From: an uncultured Prevotellaceae bacterium | GTDB lineage: Bacteria > Bacteroidota > Bacteroidia > Bacteroidales > Bacteroidaceae | Assembly: GCA_900317305.1 (NCBI GenBank) | Contig: ONGG01000001.1 | Coordinates: 62,001 to 126,000, forward strand | Direction: 5' to 3' | Length of the DNA stretch: 64,000 nucleotides | In this document: one piece after another, positions 43,329-53,812 of the stretch | How positions within the stretch are numbered: the first letter of the stretch is position 1 | Layout: every line of letters begins with the position of its first letter | The notes under the pieces: generated by a model | The model's database searches: none | The model's input: the letters and a program-made list of their open reading frames with translations, nothing else | Told to the model about the DNA's origin: nothing | Position numbers and translations under genes: made by a program

Positions 43329-43360
43329 CACGGGACAGGGTAATGTCTCGTGGATTTTTT
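43329..43360 (+). terminator. terminator of the M6 protease gene
   Basis: CACGGGAC (43329-43336) pairs with GTCTCGTG (43345-43352, one G-T wobble), then GATTTTTT. The T run ends two bases before the -7 element of rpsP. Confidence 0.8.
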
Positions 43361-43361
43361 G

Positions 43362-43369
43362 TAATTTTG
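43362..43369 (+). promoter_or_regulatory. -7 element of rpsP
   Basis: TAATTTTG directly after the T run of the preceding terminator; about 54 bases before the rpsP ATG. No clean TTTG at -33; that place is occupied by the terminator stem. Confidence 0.65.
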
Positions 43370-43422
43370 CGCCGCTTTTACGAGTTATTAGCATTTAATT
43401 CAAACCCAAAACAAATTTTTAA

Positions 43423-43953
43423 ATGGCAACAAAAATCAGATTGCAGCGTCGTGGACGCAAAGGATATGCTTTCTATAGCATAGTCGTCGCTGATGCAAGA
43501 GCACCACGAGATGGTAAGTTTATTGAGAAAGTGGGTACCTACAACCCCAACACCAATCCCTCAACAGTGGATTTGAATTTCGACCGCGCCCTCTACTGGG
43601 TAGAAGTTGGCGCACAACCCACCGACACCGTTCGCAGCATCCTTCGTCATGAGGGTGTGTATATGATGAAGCACCTTCGTGGTGGCATCAAGAAAGGTGC
43701 TTTCGATGAGGCTGAGGCACAGAAGAAATTCGATGTTTGGAAGGATGCCAAGGTAAAGGGCGACGAGAATGTTCGTGCCAAGGATGCCAAGGCCAAGAAA
43801 GATGCTTACGAGAAGAACCTCAAGGCAGAGAAGGCCGTCAATGAGGCTATCGCCAAGAAGGTGGCCGAGAAGAAGGCTGCCGAGGCTGCTGCCAAGGCCG
43901 AGGCTGAGGCTGCTGCCGAGGCTCCCGCTGAGGAGACTCCCGCAGAGGCTTAA
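43423..43953 (+). CDS. rpsP: 30S ribosomal protein S16, long Bacteroidetes form
   Basis: The first 80 or so residues are S16: [28 protein letters not shown], and the end of the core is [15 protein letters not shown]. The other 95 residues are a Lys/Ala/Glu tail ([23 protein letters not shown] and so on, ending PAEETPAEA), so the protein is 176 residues against about 80-90 in E. coli. Long tails are common in Bacteroidetes S16. It binds 16S rRNA early in assembly of the 30S particle. Alone here, without rimM or trmD. Confidence 0.95.
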   Translation: MATKIRLQRRGRKGYAFYSIVVADARAPRDGKFIEKVGTYNPNTNPSTVDLNFDRALYWVEVGAQPTDTVRSILRHEGVYMMKHLRGGIKKGAFDEAEAQKKFDVWKDAKVKGDENVRAKDAKAKKDAYEKNLKAEKAVNEAIAKKVAEKKAAEAAAKAEAEAAAEAPAEETPAEA

Positions 43954-43965
43954 TCATTTCAGACA

Positions 43966-44009
43966 AAAAAATATAGGAAGACGCCCGTTGGATGTCTTCC
44001 TATTTTTTT
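43966..44009. terminator. bidirectional terminator between rpsP and the glycosyltransferase
   Basis: ATAGGAAGAC (43973-43982) pairs with GTCTTCCTAT (43994-44003), with A6 and T6 runs outside. It starts 13 bases after the rpsP stop. Confidence 0.88.
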
Positions 44010-44032
44010 ATGCTTCAATGCGAGATGGATGC

Positions 44033-45127
44033 TTAGAGTGAAGTGTAGAACTTCGCGTACCGACGGGCTACATCCACATATTCATGATGCCGTCGAATGT
44101 ATTCCACGCTTTCTGCCTTCAGCTTGTTGATGCTGTCAGGATGCCGCACCAGATTCTCGAGCACACTTACCACGCTCTCCCGTGATGGCTCTACATTGAG
44201 AATGGGGCGCGACTCTTGCTCACCCAGGATGTCATAGTTCTCGGGCTCTCCTCCTCCAATGCAGATGATGCCTTTCGACATGGCCAACAATGAATTCATC
44301 GAAGGGGTGTAACTGTAGAGCTGGTCGAGCATGACGTCGGAGCCGTTCAGTTGCTCCTGGTATTCTTTGAAGGGAAGCGACTCGGCGACAACCAATTCAA
44401 CCTCTTCAGGGTGACGCCCAGCCACCTCTTGGGCGGCGGAAAGCATGATGTCTGTTCCTTTGTATTCACTGCGGGTCTTGTTGATGCCGATGAAAACACG
44501 GATTTTCTCACCGGCTTGATGGGGATGGATGGAAGCCGGCGGGATTTCCATAGGGTAGGGGATGAATGTGGTCTTCGTAGGGAAAAGTGGATGATAGCAC
44601 ACCCAGTACTCATATAGGCCCGCCACAATACCGTCGCATTGCCGGGCGATGTGCTTGTTCAGCCGTTCTTTGGCCGTACCCAGCCAATCGGCACGCTCAC
44701 GCAGGGCATCCTCGTTGTTTCGTAGTGTGCTTCCAATATTGAAGTCGCTGTATCTCAAAGGTTTTTTTTCCACGCAGGTGTTTACCCAATACCAGTCCAT
44801 GCCATAGGCACCAAGAATGATGCGCTTGTTGTGTTGGCGCAGGTAGTTGAACACAAAGAAAAGCCGCTCGGCACGCAACTCTAGAAACATGGGGTTGATC
44901 AGTTGCACCACATCATAGCCTTGCCAGCGGGGCAGGAGGGCGAGAACCTTGGCATAAAGCGACAGACCTCCGAATTTTCCCGGCCGGCGGCTCAGGTCCA
45001 CGTCACGGGCGTAGTCTTTCCAGAAATCACCATTTGATGCAACGGTCACTTCATGTCCCAAACAGCGCAGTCCCTTTGCCAGGGTGGCATGCACGTTGCT
45101 GTATTCGCCCAATAACAAGATTCTCAT
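44033..45127 (-). CDS. glycosyltransferase (GT4/GT1-like), GT-B fold
   Basis: A 364-residue GT-B transferase. MRILLLGEYSNVHATLAKGL gives the N-terminal Rossmann domain; the C-terminal domain carries the donor site (KTRSEYKGTDIML and the E-X7-E like segment ESLPFKEYQEQLNGSDVMLDQLYSYTPSMNSLLAMSKG). It adds a sugar to a surface polysaccharide. It is the last of three minus-strand glycosyltransferase genes; only three bases separate it from the upstream GT2 gene, so the trio is one operon. Donor and linkage unknown. Confidence 0.85.
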   Translation of the reverse strand: MRILLLGEYSNVHATLAKGLRCLGHEVTVASNGDFWKDYARDVDLSRRPGKFGGLSLYAKVLALLPRWQGYDVVQLINPMFLELRAERLFFVFNYLRQHNKRIILGAYGMDWYWVNTCVEKKPLRYSDFNIGSTLRNNEDALRERADWLGTAKERLNKHIARQCDGIVAGLYEYWVCYHPLFPTKTTFIPYPMEIPPASIHPHQAGEKIRVFIGINKTRSEYKGTDIMLSAAQEVAGRHPEEVELVVAESLPFKEYQEQLNGSDVMLDQLYSYTPSMNSLLAMSKGIICIGGGEPENYDILGEQESRPILNVEPSRESVVSVLENLVRHPDSINKLKAESVEYIRRHHEYVDVARRYAKFYTSL

Positions 45128-45130
45128 AGG

Positions 45131-46102
45131 CTATCTGAGTAGGATGCAGAGCATGCGGCGTCCTTGACGCGTGCTGCTCAGCCTGCGAAACCATTTGTAT
45201 TTTTGTGTGTAGTCTTTGTCGGGCAGGGGGAAAAGGCCCTTCTCTGTCAGTTCGGCGATGCAGCGCTCCAGGTATCTGCCGTTGTGGGTCAGGGTAATGA
45301 TGTTGTAGATATAGTCCATCGTGAGTTGGTCGATACGGCGTTGCAGTGCCTCACGGTCGGCTGTGGGCAGCGTGTCGGCCATTTCGGTCAGGCGGTAGAG
45401 CACGCCACGTGTGTCGGAGAGTCGTTGCAAGACCCACTTCTTGTTGTCCTCATGGGTGATTGAGCCCTTTCTTTTGCGATAGAAATAAGCCATGGCTTTC
45501 GTGGCATATACGTTCTCGGCACGAAGGAAGAGTTGAGGGGTGAATTCCTCGTCTTCATGCAGAATGCCCGCTTTGAAGCGGAGGTTGACAAGTGTCTGCT
45601 TGCGGAAGATATAGCCGCAGGCAGATGCCCTGAGGTTGTTCTTTCGCATGTATTCCGAACCCTCCATCGGTCCTTCGAATTCCTTTGGCACCTCGTGTTC
45701 TTCTTTGTCGGAAAGATGAAACGTGACGATGTCGGGATGATTGGAGCGTACCAAATCAAGACAATGTTCGTAGACAATGGTGTTGAGCCTGTCGTCGCCG
45801 TCTACAAACTGGATGTATTCTCCGCAGCATGCCTCTATGCCCAGGTTTCGCGACATGCTCAGTCCGCGGTTGGGCTGCCTAATATAAATAATGTGTTCGG
45901 CCAGGTCTTTCAACTCATCTATCGGCGAGGTGTGTGAGCCGTCGTCGATGACGATGATCTCGCGTTCCTCGCTGTTCAAGGACAGGGCGAGGATACTCTC
46001 AAGGCATTCGTGCAGGAGCCTGGGGGATAGGTTATAGTAGGTTACGATGAAACTGACGAGCGGCTGTTTCACTACGGGCGAAGAAGTCGGGTAAGTCGGC
46101 AT
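45131..46102 (-). CDS. glycosyltransferase family 2 protein
   Basis: A 323-residue GT-A transferase with FIVTYYNLSPRLL, VIDDGSHT, GLSMSRNLGIEACCGEYIQFVDGDD (the DGDD is the DxD site). The ATG at 46102 overlaps the upstream GT2 gene by 31 bases. A GTG at 46072, overlapping its TAG by one base (TAGTG), would start the protein at KQPLVSFIVTYYN, which fits GT2 N-termini better and gives 313 residues. Followed after three bases by the GT-B gene. A polysaccharide role is inferred from the group. Confidence 0.86.
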   Translation of the reverse strand: MPTYPTSSPVVKQPLVSFIVTYYNLSPRLLHECLESILALSLNSEEREIIVIDDGSHTSPIDELKDLAEHIIYIRQPNRGLSMSRNLGIEACCGEYIQFVDGDDRLNTIVYEHCLDLVRSNHPDIVTFHLSDKEEHEVPKEFEGPMEGSEYMRKNNLRASACGYIFRKQTLVNLRFKAGILHEDEEFTPQLFLRAENVYATKAMAYFYRKRKGSITHEDNKKWVLQRLSDTRGVLYRLTEMADTLPTADREALQRRIDQLTMDYIYNIITLTHNGRYLERCIAELTEKGLFPLPDKDYTQKYKWFRRLSSTRQGRRMLCILLR

Positions 46103-46986
46103 AGGTTCTTGATTCCAATTATTTTAAGTAGTCTGAGTTTTAAACGGCTTTTCCACGGTAGCCCTAGGCGGCGAATTGCCGAGGAAGTGATGTGTGGCAC
46201 CGGAAGTATGGGGGCCTTACGGGTGGCCTTGTACACATCCAGTTGGATGTTGAGCACATGGGCATAGTATTCCGACAGTTCTTCTGTCATTCCAAGGGCT
46301 TCGAGCTGGCGAATGTGTGTCTCCAGCAGAGACGACAAGCCGTCGCCAGGATGGTTGGTGATGCCGTCGGGATTGGAGGTATAGTAATAGATTCCCTCTT
46401 CGGTGGTGGCTACCACATGGGCATTCTTGAGCAGAAGGGGAAGGGTATAGGCATCCTCGAACAATTGGCCATCGGGAAAACTCACGGCATCGAAAAGTCG
46501 TCGCACGAAAATCTTGTTCCATACATAGGCGTGCTGGTAGGCTTTCCCGTCTACCCAGTAGGAACTCATGTCGTTGTAGGTCTTCACGCCGAATTTCAGA
46601 AGCCGTTGCTCGGGTGAGCCGTGATGCCACAGCACGGGATACTCAAGGATGTCGTAGTCGGGATAGGCCTCGAGCTTGGTCATCAGGATGCTGAGGGTGT
46701 TCTCGCCAATGAAATCGTCGCTGTCGATGAACGTGACATACTCACCACGCGAGATGGCAAGACCGGCATTCCTCGCCGACGACAATCCCTTGTTCGCTTG
46801 GTGTATCACACGGATACGGTTGTCGGCAAGGGCAAAATCATCGCACATCTTGGCACTTCCGTCGGTCGAGCCGTCGTCTACCAGTATCATCTCATAGTCG
46901 CTGAATGATTGGTTCAGCACACTCTCCACACAGCGTGTGAGGGTATACTTCACCTGGTAAACGGGGATGACTATGCTCAGTTTCAT
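46072..46986 (-). CDS. glycosyltransferase family 2 protein
   Basis: A 304-residue GT-A transferase: LSIVIPVYQVKYTLTRCVESVLNQS, ILVDDGSTDGSAK, ANKGLSSARNAGL and TFIDSDDF (DSDD site) are classical for GT2. The C-terminal basic region (RLKLRLLKIIG) may touch the membrane. It is the first gene of the minus-strand trio and is divergent from the flippase gene, with 111 bases between, holding a 24-base palindrome. Sugar specificity unknown. Confidence 0.88.
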   Translation of the reverse strand: MKLSIVIPVYQVKYTLTRCVESVLNQSFSDYEMILVDDGSTDGSAKMCDDFALADNRIRVIHQANKGLSSARNAGLAISRGEYVTFIDSDDFIGENTLSILMTKLEAYPDYDILEYPVLWHHGSPEQRLLKFGVKTYNDMSSYWVDGKAYQHAYVWNKIFVRRLFDAVSFPDGQLFEDAYTLPLLLKNAHVVATTEEGIYYYTSNPDGITNHPGDGLSSLLETHIRQLEALGMTEELSEYYAHVLNIQLDVYKATRKAPILPVPHITSSAIRRLGLPWKSRLKLRLLKIIGIKNLCRLTRLLRP

Positions 46987-47062
46987 TCTGCGAAGATACT
47001 ACAATCGGGATAATTGGCAAAATAAAACGAATAAAAATTCTTGTACCATCGAAAAAAGGCAA

Positions 47063-47086
47063 TAAAACGGCAAATTTGCCGTTTTA
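47063..47086. promoter_or_regulatory. 24-base perfect palindrome between divergent glycan genes
   Basis: The stretch reads the same on both strands, with TAAAACGGCAAA as its half. It lies 11 bases before the flippase ATG and 76 bases from the GT2 start, between divergent genes. As DNA it could be a repressor or activator site; as RNA the palindrome has no loop room except near the centre. The function is unknown. Confidence 0.45.
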
Positions 47087-47097
47087 GAGTTGAAACG

Positions 47098-48594
47098 ATG
47101 AAAAAGACAAACCATTCCGATAGTTATTCACATGTGCTGAAATACACCGGTCTCTTTGGTGGTGTGCAAGGAATAAACATCCTGGTGGGCATCGTGCGCA
47201 ACAAACTCGTGGCCACGATTCTTGGACCTGCCGGAATGGGTTTGATTTCGCTTTTCAACTCCACGATCAATCTGCTCTCCAATGCCACCAACCTGGGCAT
47301 TTCCATGAGTGCGGTGAAAAACATCTCCGAGGCTTGGGACAGGGGTGACAAGACAGCACTGAACCGGATTGTGTCGATGGTTCGTGCTTGGAGCCTGCTC
47401 ACCGCTTTGGCCGGATTCCTCTTGTGCATCGTGCTCAGTCATTTGCTCAGCAAATGGACGTTTGGTTGGGGAAACCACACCCTGCACTTTGTGCTGCTGT
47501 CGCCCATCGTGGCGATGATGGCCATAACGGGTGGCGAGATGGCTATCCTCAAAGGTGTGAGGCAACTCAGGCAAATCGCCTCAATCTCCGTCTATAATGT
47601 GGTGGCGGCCCTTTTCACATCTATCCCGCTGTATTACTATTTCGGAGAAGCCGGCATCGTTCCTTCGCTTGTCATTATGGCTGCCACTCAGATGGCCCTC
47701 ACCCTATGGTGCTCGTATCGGCTTTTCCCGCTCAAGGTGAGAATGCGCTCCGATTCCTTGGCCGAGGGTATGGGGATGGTCAGACTTGGCATAGCATTTG
47801 TCATGGCAGGCATCCTGGGCAGTGGCGCGGAGTTCCTCATCAGGTCTTTTCTCAGCTATACCTCATCACTGGAGACGGTGGGACTCTACAGCGCCGGATA
47901 TATGATGACGATGACCTATGCGGGAATGGTGTTCTCGGCAATGGAGACAGACTTCTTTCCCAGGCTTTCTGCGTGTCACCATCTGACGACCTCGGCCAAT
48001 ACCGTGGTCAATAGGCAGATTGAGGTGTCACTTCTGCTTGTGGCTCCGATGCTGGTATTCTTTACCATCTTGCTGCCCATCCTCCTGCCACTTCTTTACA
48101 GTGGAAAGTTCACCGCCGTAATCGGGATGATGCAAGTCACGGTCTTTGCCATGTATTTCAGGGCCATCAAATTGCCGATGGCTTATATGCCCCTGGCCAA
48201 AGGCGACTCCTGGTCATACCTGCTCCTTGAGGCCATCTACGATGTGGTGCTCGTGATAGCCGTTGTCTTGGCTTTCCGTAGATGGGGCTTGCTGGGATGT
48301 GGTATCGCCATTACAGGCGTGGGGATTCTCGATTTCCTGTTCATTCTCTTCTATACCCATTTCAAATATGGTTTCAGGATGTCGTGTGCCGTGCGCACCT
48401 ATGCCTTGATGCAACTTCCTTTCGGCATAATGGCTTATCTGCTGACTTTTGTAGAGAATCAATGGGTCTATTGGCCTGTGGGACTCCTGTTGGGATGTGC
48501 CAGTCTTGCCGTGTCGGTCATGATCCTTAGGAAGAAGACCTCGTTATGGCAGTCGTTGAAACGAAAGCTGCTGGGGAGGGGCAAGCATGAGTAG
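47098..48594 (+). CDS. oligosaccharide flippase (Wzx-like, MOP superfamily)
   Basis: A 498-residue protein with about 12-14 membrane segments. GPAGMGLISLFNSTINLLSNATNLGISMS near the start is the conserved polysaccharide-exporter region, and the charged SYTSSLETVGLYSAGYMMTMTYAGMVFSAMETDFFPRLSA lies in the middle. It should move lipid-linked glycan across the inner membrane. The ATG at 47098 is preceded by the palindrome; an earlier ATG at 47041 is unlikely. It overlaps the next glycosyltransferase gene by eight bases. Confidence 0.87.
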   Translation: MKKTNHSDSYSHVLKYTGLFGGVQGINILVGIVRNKLVATILGPAGMGLISLFNSTINLLSNATNLGISMSAVKNISEAWDRGDKTALNRIVSMVRAWSLLTALAGFLLCIVLSHLLSKWTFGWGNHTLHFVLLSPIVAMMAITGGEMAILKGVRQLRQIASISVYNVVAALFTSIPLYYYFGEAGIVPSLVIMAATQMALTLWCSYRLFPLKVRMRSDSLAEGMGMVRLGIAFVMAGILGSGAEFLIRSFLSYTSSLETVGLYSAGYMMTMTYAGMVFSAMETDFFPRLSACHHLTTSANTVVNRQIEVSLLLVAPMLVFFTILLPILLPLLYSGKFTAVIGMMQVTVFAMYFRAIKLPMAYMPLAKGDSWSYLLLEAIYDVVLVIAVVLAFRRWGLLGCGIAITGVGILDFLFILFYTHFKYGFRMSCAVRTYALMQLPFGIMAYLLTFVENQWVYWPVGLLLGCASLAVSVMILRKKTSLWQSLKRKLLGRGKHE

Positions 48595-49567
48595 GGTGGC
48601 TGTTCTTGTGGCGGCATACAATGCCGAGAAGTGGTTGCGGCAATGCCTCGACTCTCTGCTCCACCAGACGATGACCGATTGGATGGCTGTTTGTGCGGAT
48701 GATGCCTCCACGGATTCCACCCCCCGGATTCTTGCCGAGTATGCCAGCCGCGATCCGCGCATCAGATTTGTAAGACTGCAGAGCAACAGTGGCATCGCAA
48801 AGGCCAGGAATGCGGCATTGGCAGTGGCCGAAGGGGAGTTCGTGTGTATGCTCGACAGTGACGACTGGATGGAGCCGGATGCATTGGAGCAGGCTCTCGA
48901 GGTGGTTGACTCACATCCCGAAACCGATACGGTATTGTTTCAGGTGGATGAGGTCTTTGACGACCATGTGAGGCGTTACCCGATGATTCCTTTTGATGTC
49001 TTGACGGGCGAGAGGGCTTTTGAGGAAAGTCTCACATGGAATATTCATGGGGTCTATATGGTGAGGGCGGAGATACACCGACGTTATCCTTACGACGAGA
49101 CGGCCATCGCCTATAGCGACGAGAATATCACACGTGTTCATTATCTTCATTCACGGGAAGTGAGGCAGTGTGACGGTGTCTACTGTTATAGGCAGCACAA
49201 TGCCTCGATCACACACCGTGTCAGTGCGAGGAGATTCGACTACTTGCTGGCCAATGAAAGCATGATGCGACTGATAAGAGACGAGAATGTCGCACAACGT
49301 ATTCTCGAGGCTTACGAGCGACTGCGATGGCTGAATCTGATGGATGTCTACATGTTCTATTTCAAATTCAGGAAACAGCTCACCGTGGAAGAGAGAAAGG
49401 CAGGGGTAGCGACGATGAGACATACGTGGAAGAATATACAGACCAACATGGTTCCTCTGAAGTTGCGGATGAAATTTGGATATATGCCTATGCGCCCGTT
49501 CTGGCCTTTGTTCGTTGCCCAGGAAGAGATCTATTTCACGCTCAGGAAGTGGATGGGCCGAATTTGA
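48587..49567 (+). CDS. glycosyltransferase family 2 protein
   Basis: A 326-residue GT-A transferase: VAVLVAAYNAEKWLRQC, CADDASTDST, SGIAKARNAAL and CMLDSDDW (DSDD site). It starts inside the end of the flippase gene (eight-base overlap), which shows translational coupling and supports a shared role in one glycan. The C-terminal 60 residues are basic and aromatic. Donor and linkage unknown. The next gene, the antiporter, has its own promoter. Confidence 0.88.
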   Translation: MSRVAVLVAAYNAEKWLRQCLDSLLHQTMTDWMAVCADDASTDSTPRILAEYASRDPRIRFVRLQSNSGIAKARNAALAVAEGEFVCMLDSDDWMEPDALEQALEVVDSHPETDTVLFQVDEVFDDHVRRYPMIPFDVLTGERAFEESLTWNIHGVYMVRAEIHRRYPYDETAIAYSDENITRVHYLHSREVRQCDGVYCYRQHNASITHRVSARRFDYLLANESMMRLIRDENVAQRILEAYERLRWLNLMDVYMFYFKFRKQLTVEERKAGVATMRHTWKNIQTNMVPLKLRMKFGYMPMRPFWPLFVAQEEIYFTLRKWMGRI

Positions 49568-49633
49568 GCGGCTATTTCAAAAAACCGGAATATTATTTCT
49601 CGGATTTTTTTAGGTTTGTCATGGAATTTTTTC

Positions 49634-49641
49634 TATCTTTG
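49634..49641 (+). promoter_or_regulatory. -7 element of the NhaD-type antiporter gene
   Basis: TATCTTTG, 40 bases before the ATG at 49681. A TTTG lies at 49615-49618, only 15 bases upstream, so spacing is short of the usual 19. Confidence 0.6.
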
Positions 49642-49680
49642 CATTGTCTATACCCTTAATATGTACTGAAAACCTTAGTC

Positions 49681-51072
49681 ATGACGCTTATCATTGTTGC
49701 CATATTGCTGATCGGCTTCGTCTTGATTGCGACGGAGAAACTGACGAATGTCAATAAGGCAGCCGTGGCTATTTTCATCGGAACGGTAGGATGGGTGCTC
49801 TATATTTGCTACGGCACCGATTTCGTGATGAGTGAGCATGAGGGCGACTATGTGGACTTCCTCAATGGTGCCGTGGCCACGAGTACCGCGGTGAAGCATT
49901 ATATCGCACAGAATATTTTCCTCAAATATGTGGGAAGGGCAGCCGAAGTGGTGCTGTTCCTGCTTGCCACGATGACCATTGTCGAAATCCTGCACAATAA
50001 TGGATGTTTCGATTTTCTCACACCATGGGTGCGCACAAGAAAAAGCCGGAAGTTGCTCTGGTGCCTTTCGGGCATCACTTTCTTCCTTTCGGCCAACCTT
50101 GACAACCTCACCACCACGGCCTTGATGTTGGTGGTGATGCACGACCTGGTGGCAAGTCGCAGACAGCGGATGATTTATGGCAGCGCTGTGATGCTTGCTG
50201 CCAACATGGGTGGCGCGCTCACTGTCATTGGCGACCCGGCGGGTCTGCTATTGTGGAACATGAATGCCGTCACGGCCACCAATTTCTCGATGTGGCTCCT
50301 TTTCCCCTGTCTCATCGCATGGGCCTTGCCTACCTTCCTGCTTGGACGTATGCTCCCCGAACGTGTGGAGATTGTGTGGCAGTCGATGCCATATCGAGGC
50401 GACGACACCAATCTCAACGCCTGGCAGCGGTTGCTGATGCTCTTCGTGGGAATCGGTGGCCTGTGGTTCATACCCACTTTCCACAACATCACCAAACTCA
50501 GTCCTTTCCTTGGGGCTCTTTGTGTTCTCGCCGTCTTGTGGATTGTCAATGAGATTTTCAACCACAAGTTGATGAATGTGGAGAAAATGATACAGCGGCG
50601 GTTGCCAAGGGTCCTGCAGTATGGCGTGTTGCAAATGATGCTCTACGTGATGGGCCTTATGTTGGCTGTTGGCGTGGTAGAGGAGACTGGTGCCGTGAGG
50701 TGGCTGGCCAACAGGTGTGATGCCTATATCCACAACATCTGGATCATGGGAACCCTGTCGGCTGTCGTGAGCAGTGTGCTCGACAACTTTGCCGCCGCGC
50801 TCAGTTTCTTCTCGCTCTACGACGTGAGTGATGCCGTGGGCGATGCCTACCACAATGCCTTTGTCCAGAATGGCTGTTATTGGAAAGTGGTGGCCTACTG
50901 CACGGCGATGGGCGGCAATATCCTTGCCTTTGGCTCGATGAGCGGCTTGGCACTGATAAAGATGGAGCGCATACATATTGGATGGTTCTTCAAGAATGTC
51001 GGAGTGAAAGCGCTTGTCGGTGGAATCATAGGCCTGGTCGTTATGGTTGTCATCGCGCAAATGAGTTTGTAA
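49681..51072 (+). CDS. nhaD: NhaD-type Na+/H+ antiporter
   Basis: A 463-residue inner-membrane ion transporter with about 11-12 hydrophobic segments. SANLDNLTTTALMLVVM carries the conserved Asp-Asn pair of the NhaD/ArsB ion-transporter superfamily, and SSVLDNFAAALSFFSLY in the second half is its internal repeat. It should exchange sodium for protons across the inner membrane. Next to an Na+-NQR-bearing, H+-ATPase-bearing genome it could turn the sodium gradient into a proton gradient. It has its own promoter and precedes pfkA by 21 bases, perhaps with read-through. Confidence 0.9.
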   Translation: MTLIIVAILLIGFVLIATEKLTNVNKAAVAIFIGTVGWVLYICYGTDFVMSEHEGDYVDFLNGAVATSTAVKHYIAQNIFLKYVGRAAEVVLFLLATMTIVEILHNNGCFDFLTPWVRTRKSRKLLWCLSGITFFLSANLDNLTTTALMLVVMHDLVASRRQRMIYGSAVMLAANMGGALTVIGDPAGLLLWNMNAVTATNFSMWLLFPCLIAWALPTFLLGRMLPERVEIVWQSMPYRGDDTNLNAWQRLLMLFVGIGGLWFIPTFHNITKLSPFLGALCVLAVLWIVNEIFNHKLMNVEKMIQRRLPRVLQYGVLQMMLYVMGLMLAVGVVEETGAVRWLANRCDAYIHNIWIMGTLSAVVSSVLDNFAAALSFFSLYDVSDAVGDAYHNAFVQNGCYWKVVAYCTAMGGNILAFGSMSGLALIKMERIHIGWFFKNVGVKALVGGIIGLVVMVVIAQMSL

Positions 51073-51093
51073 CCTAATTTAATTACTATAAAT

Positions 51094-52071
51094 ATGGCAA
51101 GAATAAAGACTATAGGAGTATTGACCTCGGGAGGCGACGCTCCGGGCATGAACGCGGCCATTAGAGCCGTCACCCGTGCCGGCATCTGCAATGGATTCAA
51201 GATCATGGGTATCTTCCGTGGGTATGATGGCTTGATCAACGACGAGATCGTGCCATTCACCACTGAGAACGTGAGTGGTATCATCATGTCGGGTGGCACT
51301 ATCCTGAAAACAGCAAGAAGCAAGGAATTCCAGACACCCGAGGGCAAGCAGAAGGCTTATGAGAACATGCAGAAGCATGGCATCGATGCCCTTATCGTCA
51401 TTGGCGGAAATGGTTCGCTGACTGGAGCCATGGAGTTTGCCAGGGAATTCGATGTGTGCTGTATAGGCTTGCCTGGCACCATCGACAACGACCTCTATGG
51501 CACCGACTCCACTATCGGATACGACACGACGATGAACACCATCATGGACTGCGTAGACCGAATCCGCGACACCGCACAGAGCCATGAGCGTATCTTCTTT
51601 GTCGAGGTGATGGGACGTGACGCGGGATTCCTCGCGCAAAACAGCGCCATCGCCAGTGGGGCCGAGGCAGCCATCATTCCCGAAGATTCCACCGGTGTCG
51701 ACCAGCTGGCACGGTTCATGGAGCGTGGCATCCGCAAATCGAAGAAAAGTTGCATCGTCATCGTCTCCGAGAGTCCTAAGTGTGGCGCTTTGTATTATGC
51801 CGACCGCGTGAAGAAGGAATTCCCCAATTTCGACGTGCGTGTGTCTATTCTTGGCCATTTGCAGCGTGGTGGCAGGCCTACGGCTCACGACCGTATCCTG
51901 GCCAGCCGCACCGGAGTGGGGGCCATCGAGGCCATTATCCAGGGACAGCGCAATATCATGGTTGGCGTACGCAACAACGAGGTGGTCTACGTCCCCCTCA
52001 GCGAGGCTATCCGTAGCGACAAACCTTTCGACAAAAAACTCATCAAGGTACTCGATGAGCTCAGCATATAA
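51094..52071 (+). CDS. pfkA: 6-phosphofructokinase
   Basis: A 325-residue PfkA-type enzyme that phosphorylates fructose-6-phosphate. [16 protein letters not shown] gives the phosphate loop, [12 protein letters not shown] the catalytic Asp pair, and [11 protein letters not shown] the sugar site. At the ATP/PPi decision point the family reads GGDGS (ATP) or GGDDS (PPi); here it is GGNGS (in [10 protein letters not shown]). The Gly favours ATP, the Asn replaces the Mg-binding Asp. I believe some Bacteroidales paralogues share this. Tetramer assumed. Follows the antiporter gene. Confidence 0.93.
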   Translation: MARIKTIGVLTSGGDAPGMNAAIRAVTRAGICNGFKIMGIFRGYDGLINDEIVPFTTENVSGIIMSGGTILKTARSKEFQTPEGKQKAYENMQKHGIDALIVIGGNGSLTGAMEFAREFDVCCIGLPGTIDNDLYGTDSTIGYDTTMNTIMDCVDRIRDTAQSHERIFFVEVMGRDAGFLAQNSAIASGAEAAIIPEDSTGVDQLARFMERGIRKSKKSCIVIVSESPKCGALYYADRVKKEFPNFDVRVSILGHLQRGGRPTAHDRILASRTGVGAIEAIIQGQRNIMVGVRNNEVVYVPLSEAIRSDKPFDKKLIKVLDELSI

Positions 52072-52123
52072 TGTGCTTTTTTTCGAGAAAATTGAACAAA
52101 TAGCGAAATTAGTGTGCTGATAT

Positions 52124-52155
52124 TTTGCCGTAATGCCAAAATTGTATTATTTTTG
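52124..52155 (+). promoter_or_regulatory. promoter of the ATP synthase operon
   Basis: TTTG (52124-52127), 20 bases, TATTTTTG (52148-52155). Leader of about 100 bases before atpD, holding the hairpin at 52162-52187. Confidence 0.78.
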
Positions 52156-52161
52156 CGAATA

Positions 52162-52187
52162 CTTCATTATCCAAAAGGGTAATGAGG
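52162..52187 (+). promoter_or_regulatory. stem-loop at the start of the atp leader
   Basis: CTTCATTATCC (52162-52172) pairs with GGGTAATGAGG (52177-52187) over an AAAA loop, with two G-T pairs. It begins where the transcript should start and has no T run after it, so a 5'-end mRNA-stabilising stem is more likely than an attenuator. Confidence 0.5.
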
Positions 52188-52261
52188 TGTTTGCGTTGCC
52201 TTTGTTTCGGCACAAATCAACCTGAAAGTGAAATTTTAAATTTAATATTAAAAACTAATAG

Positions 52262-53791
<1,530 letters not shown>

Positions 53792-53812
53792 TCGCATAAC
53801 ACGATATAGACT

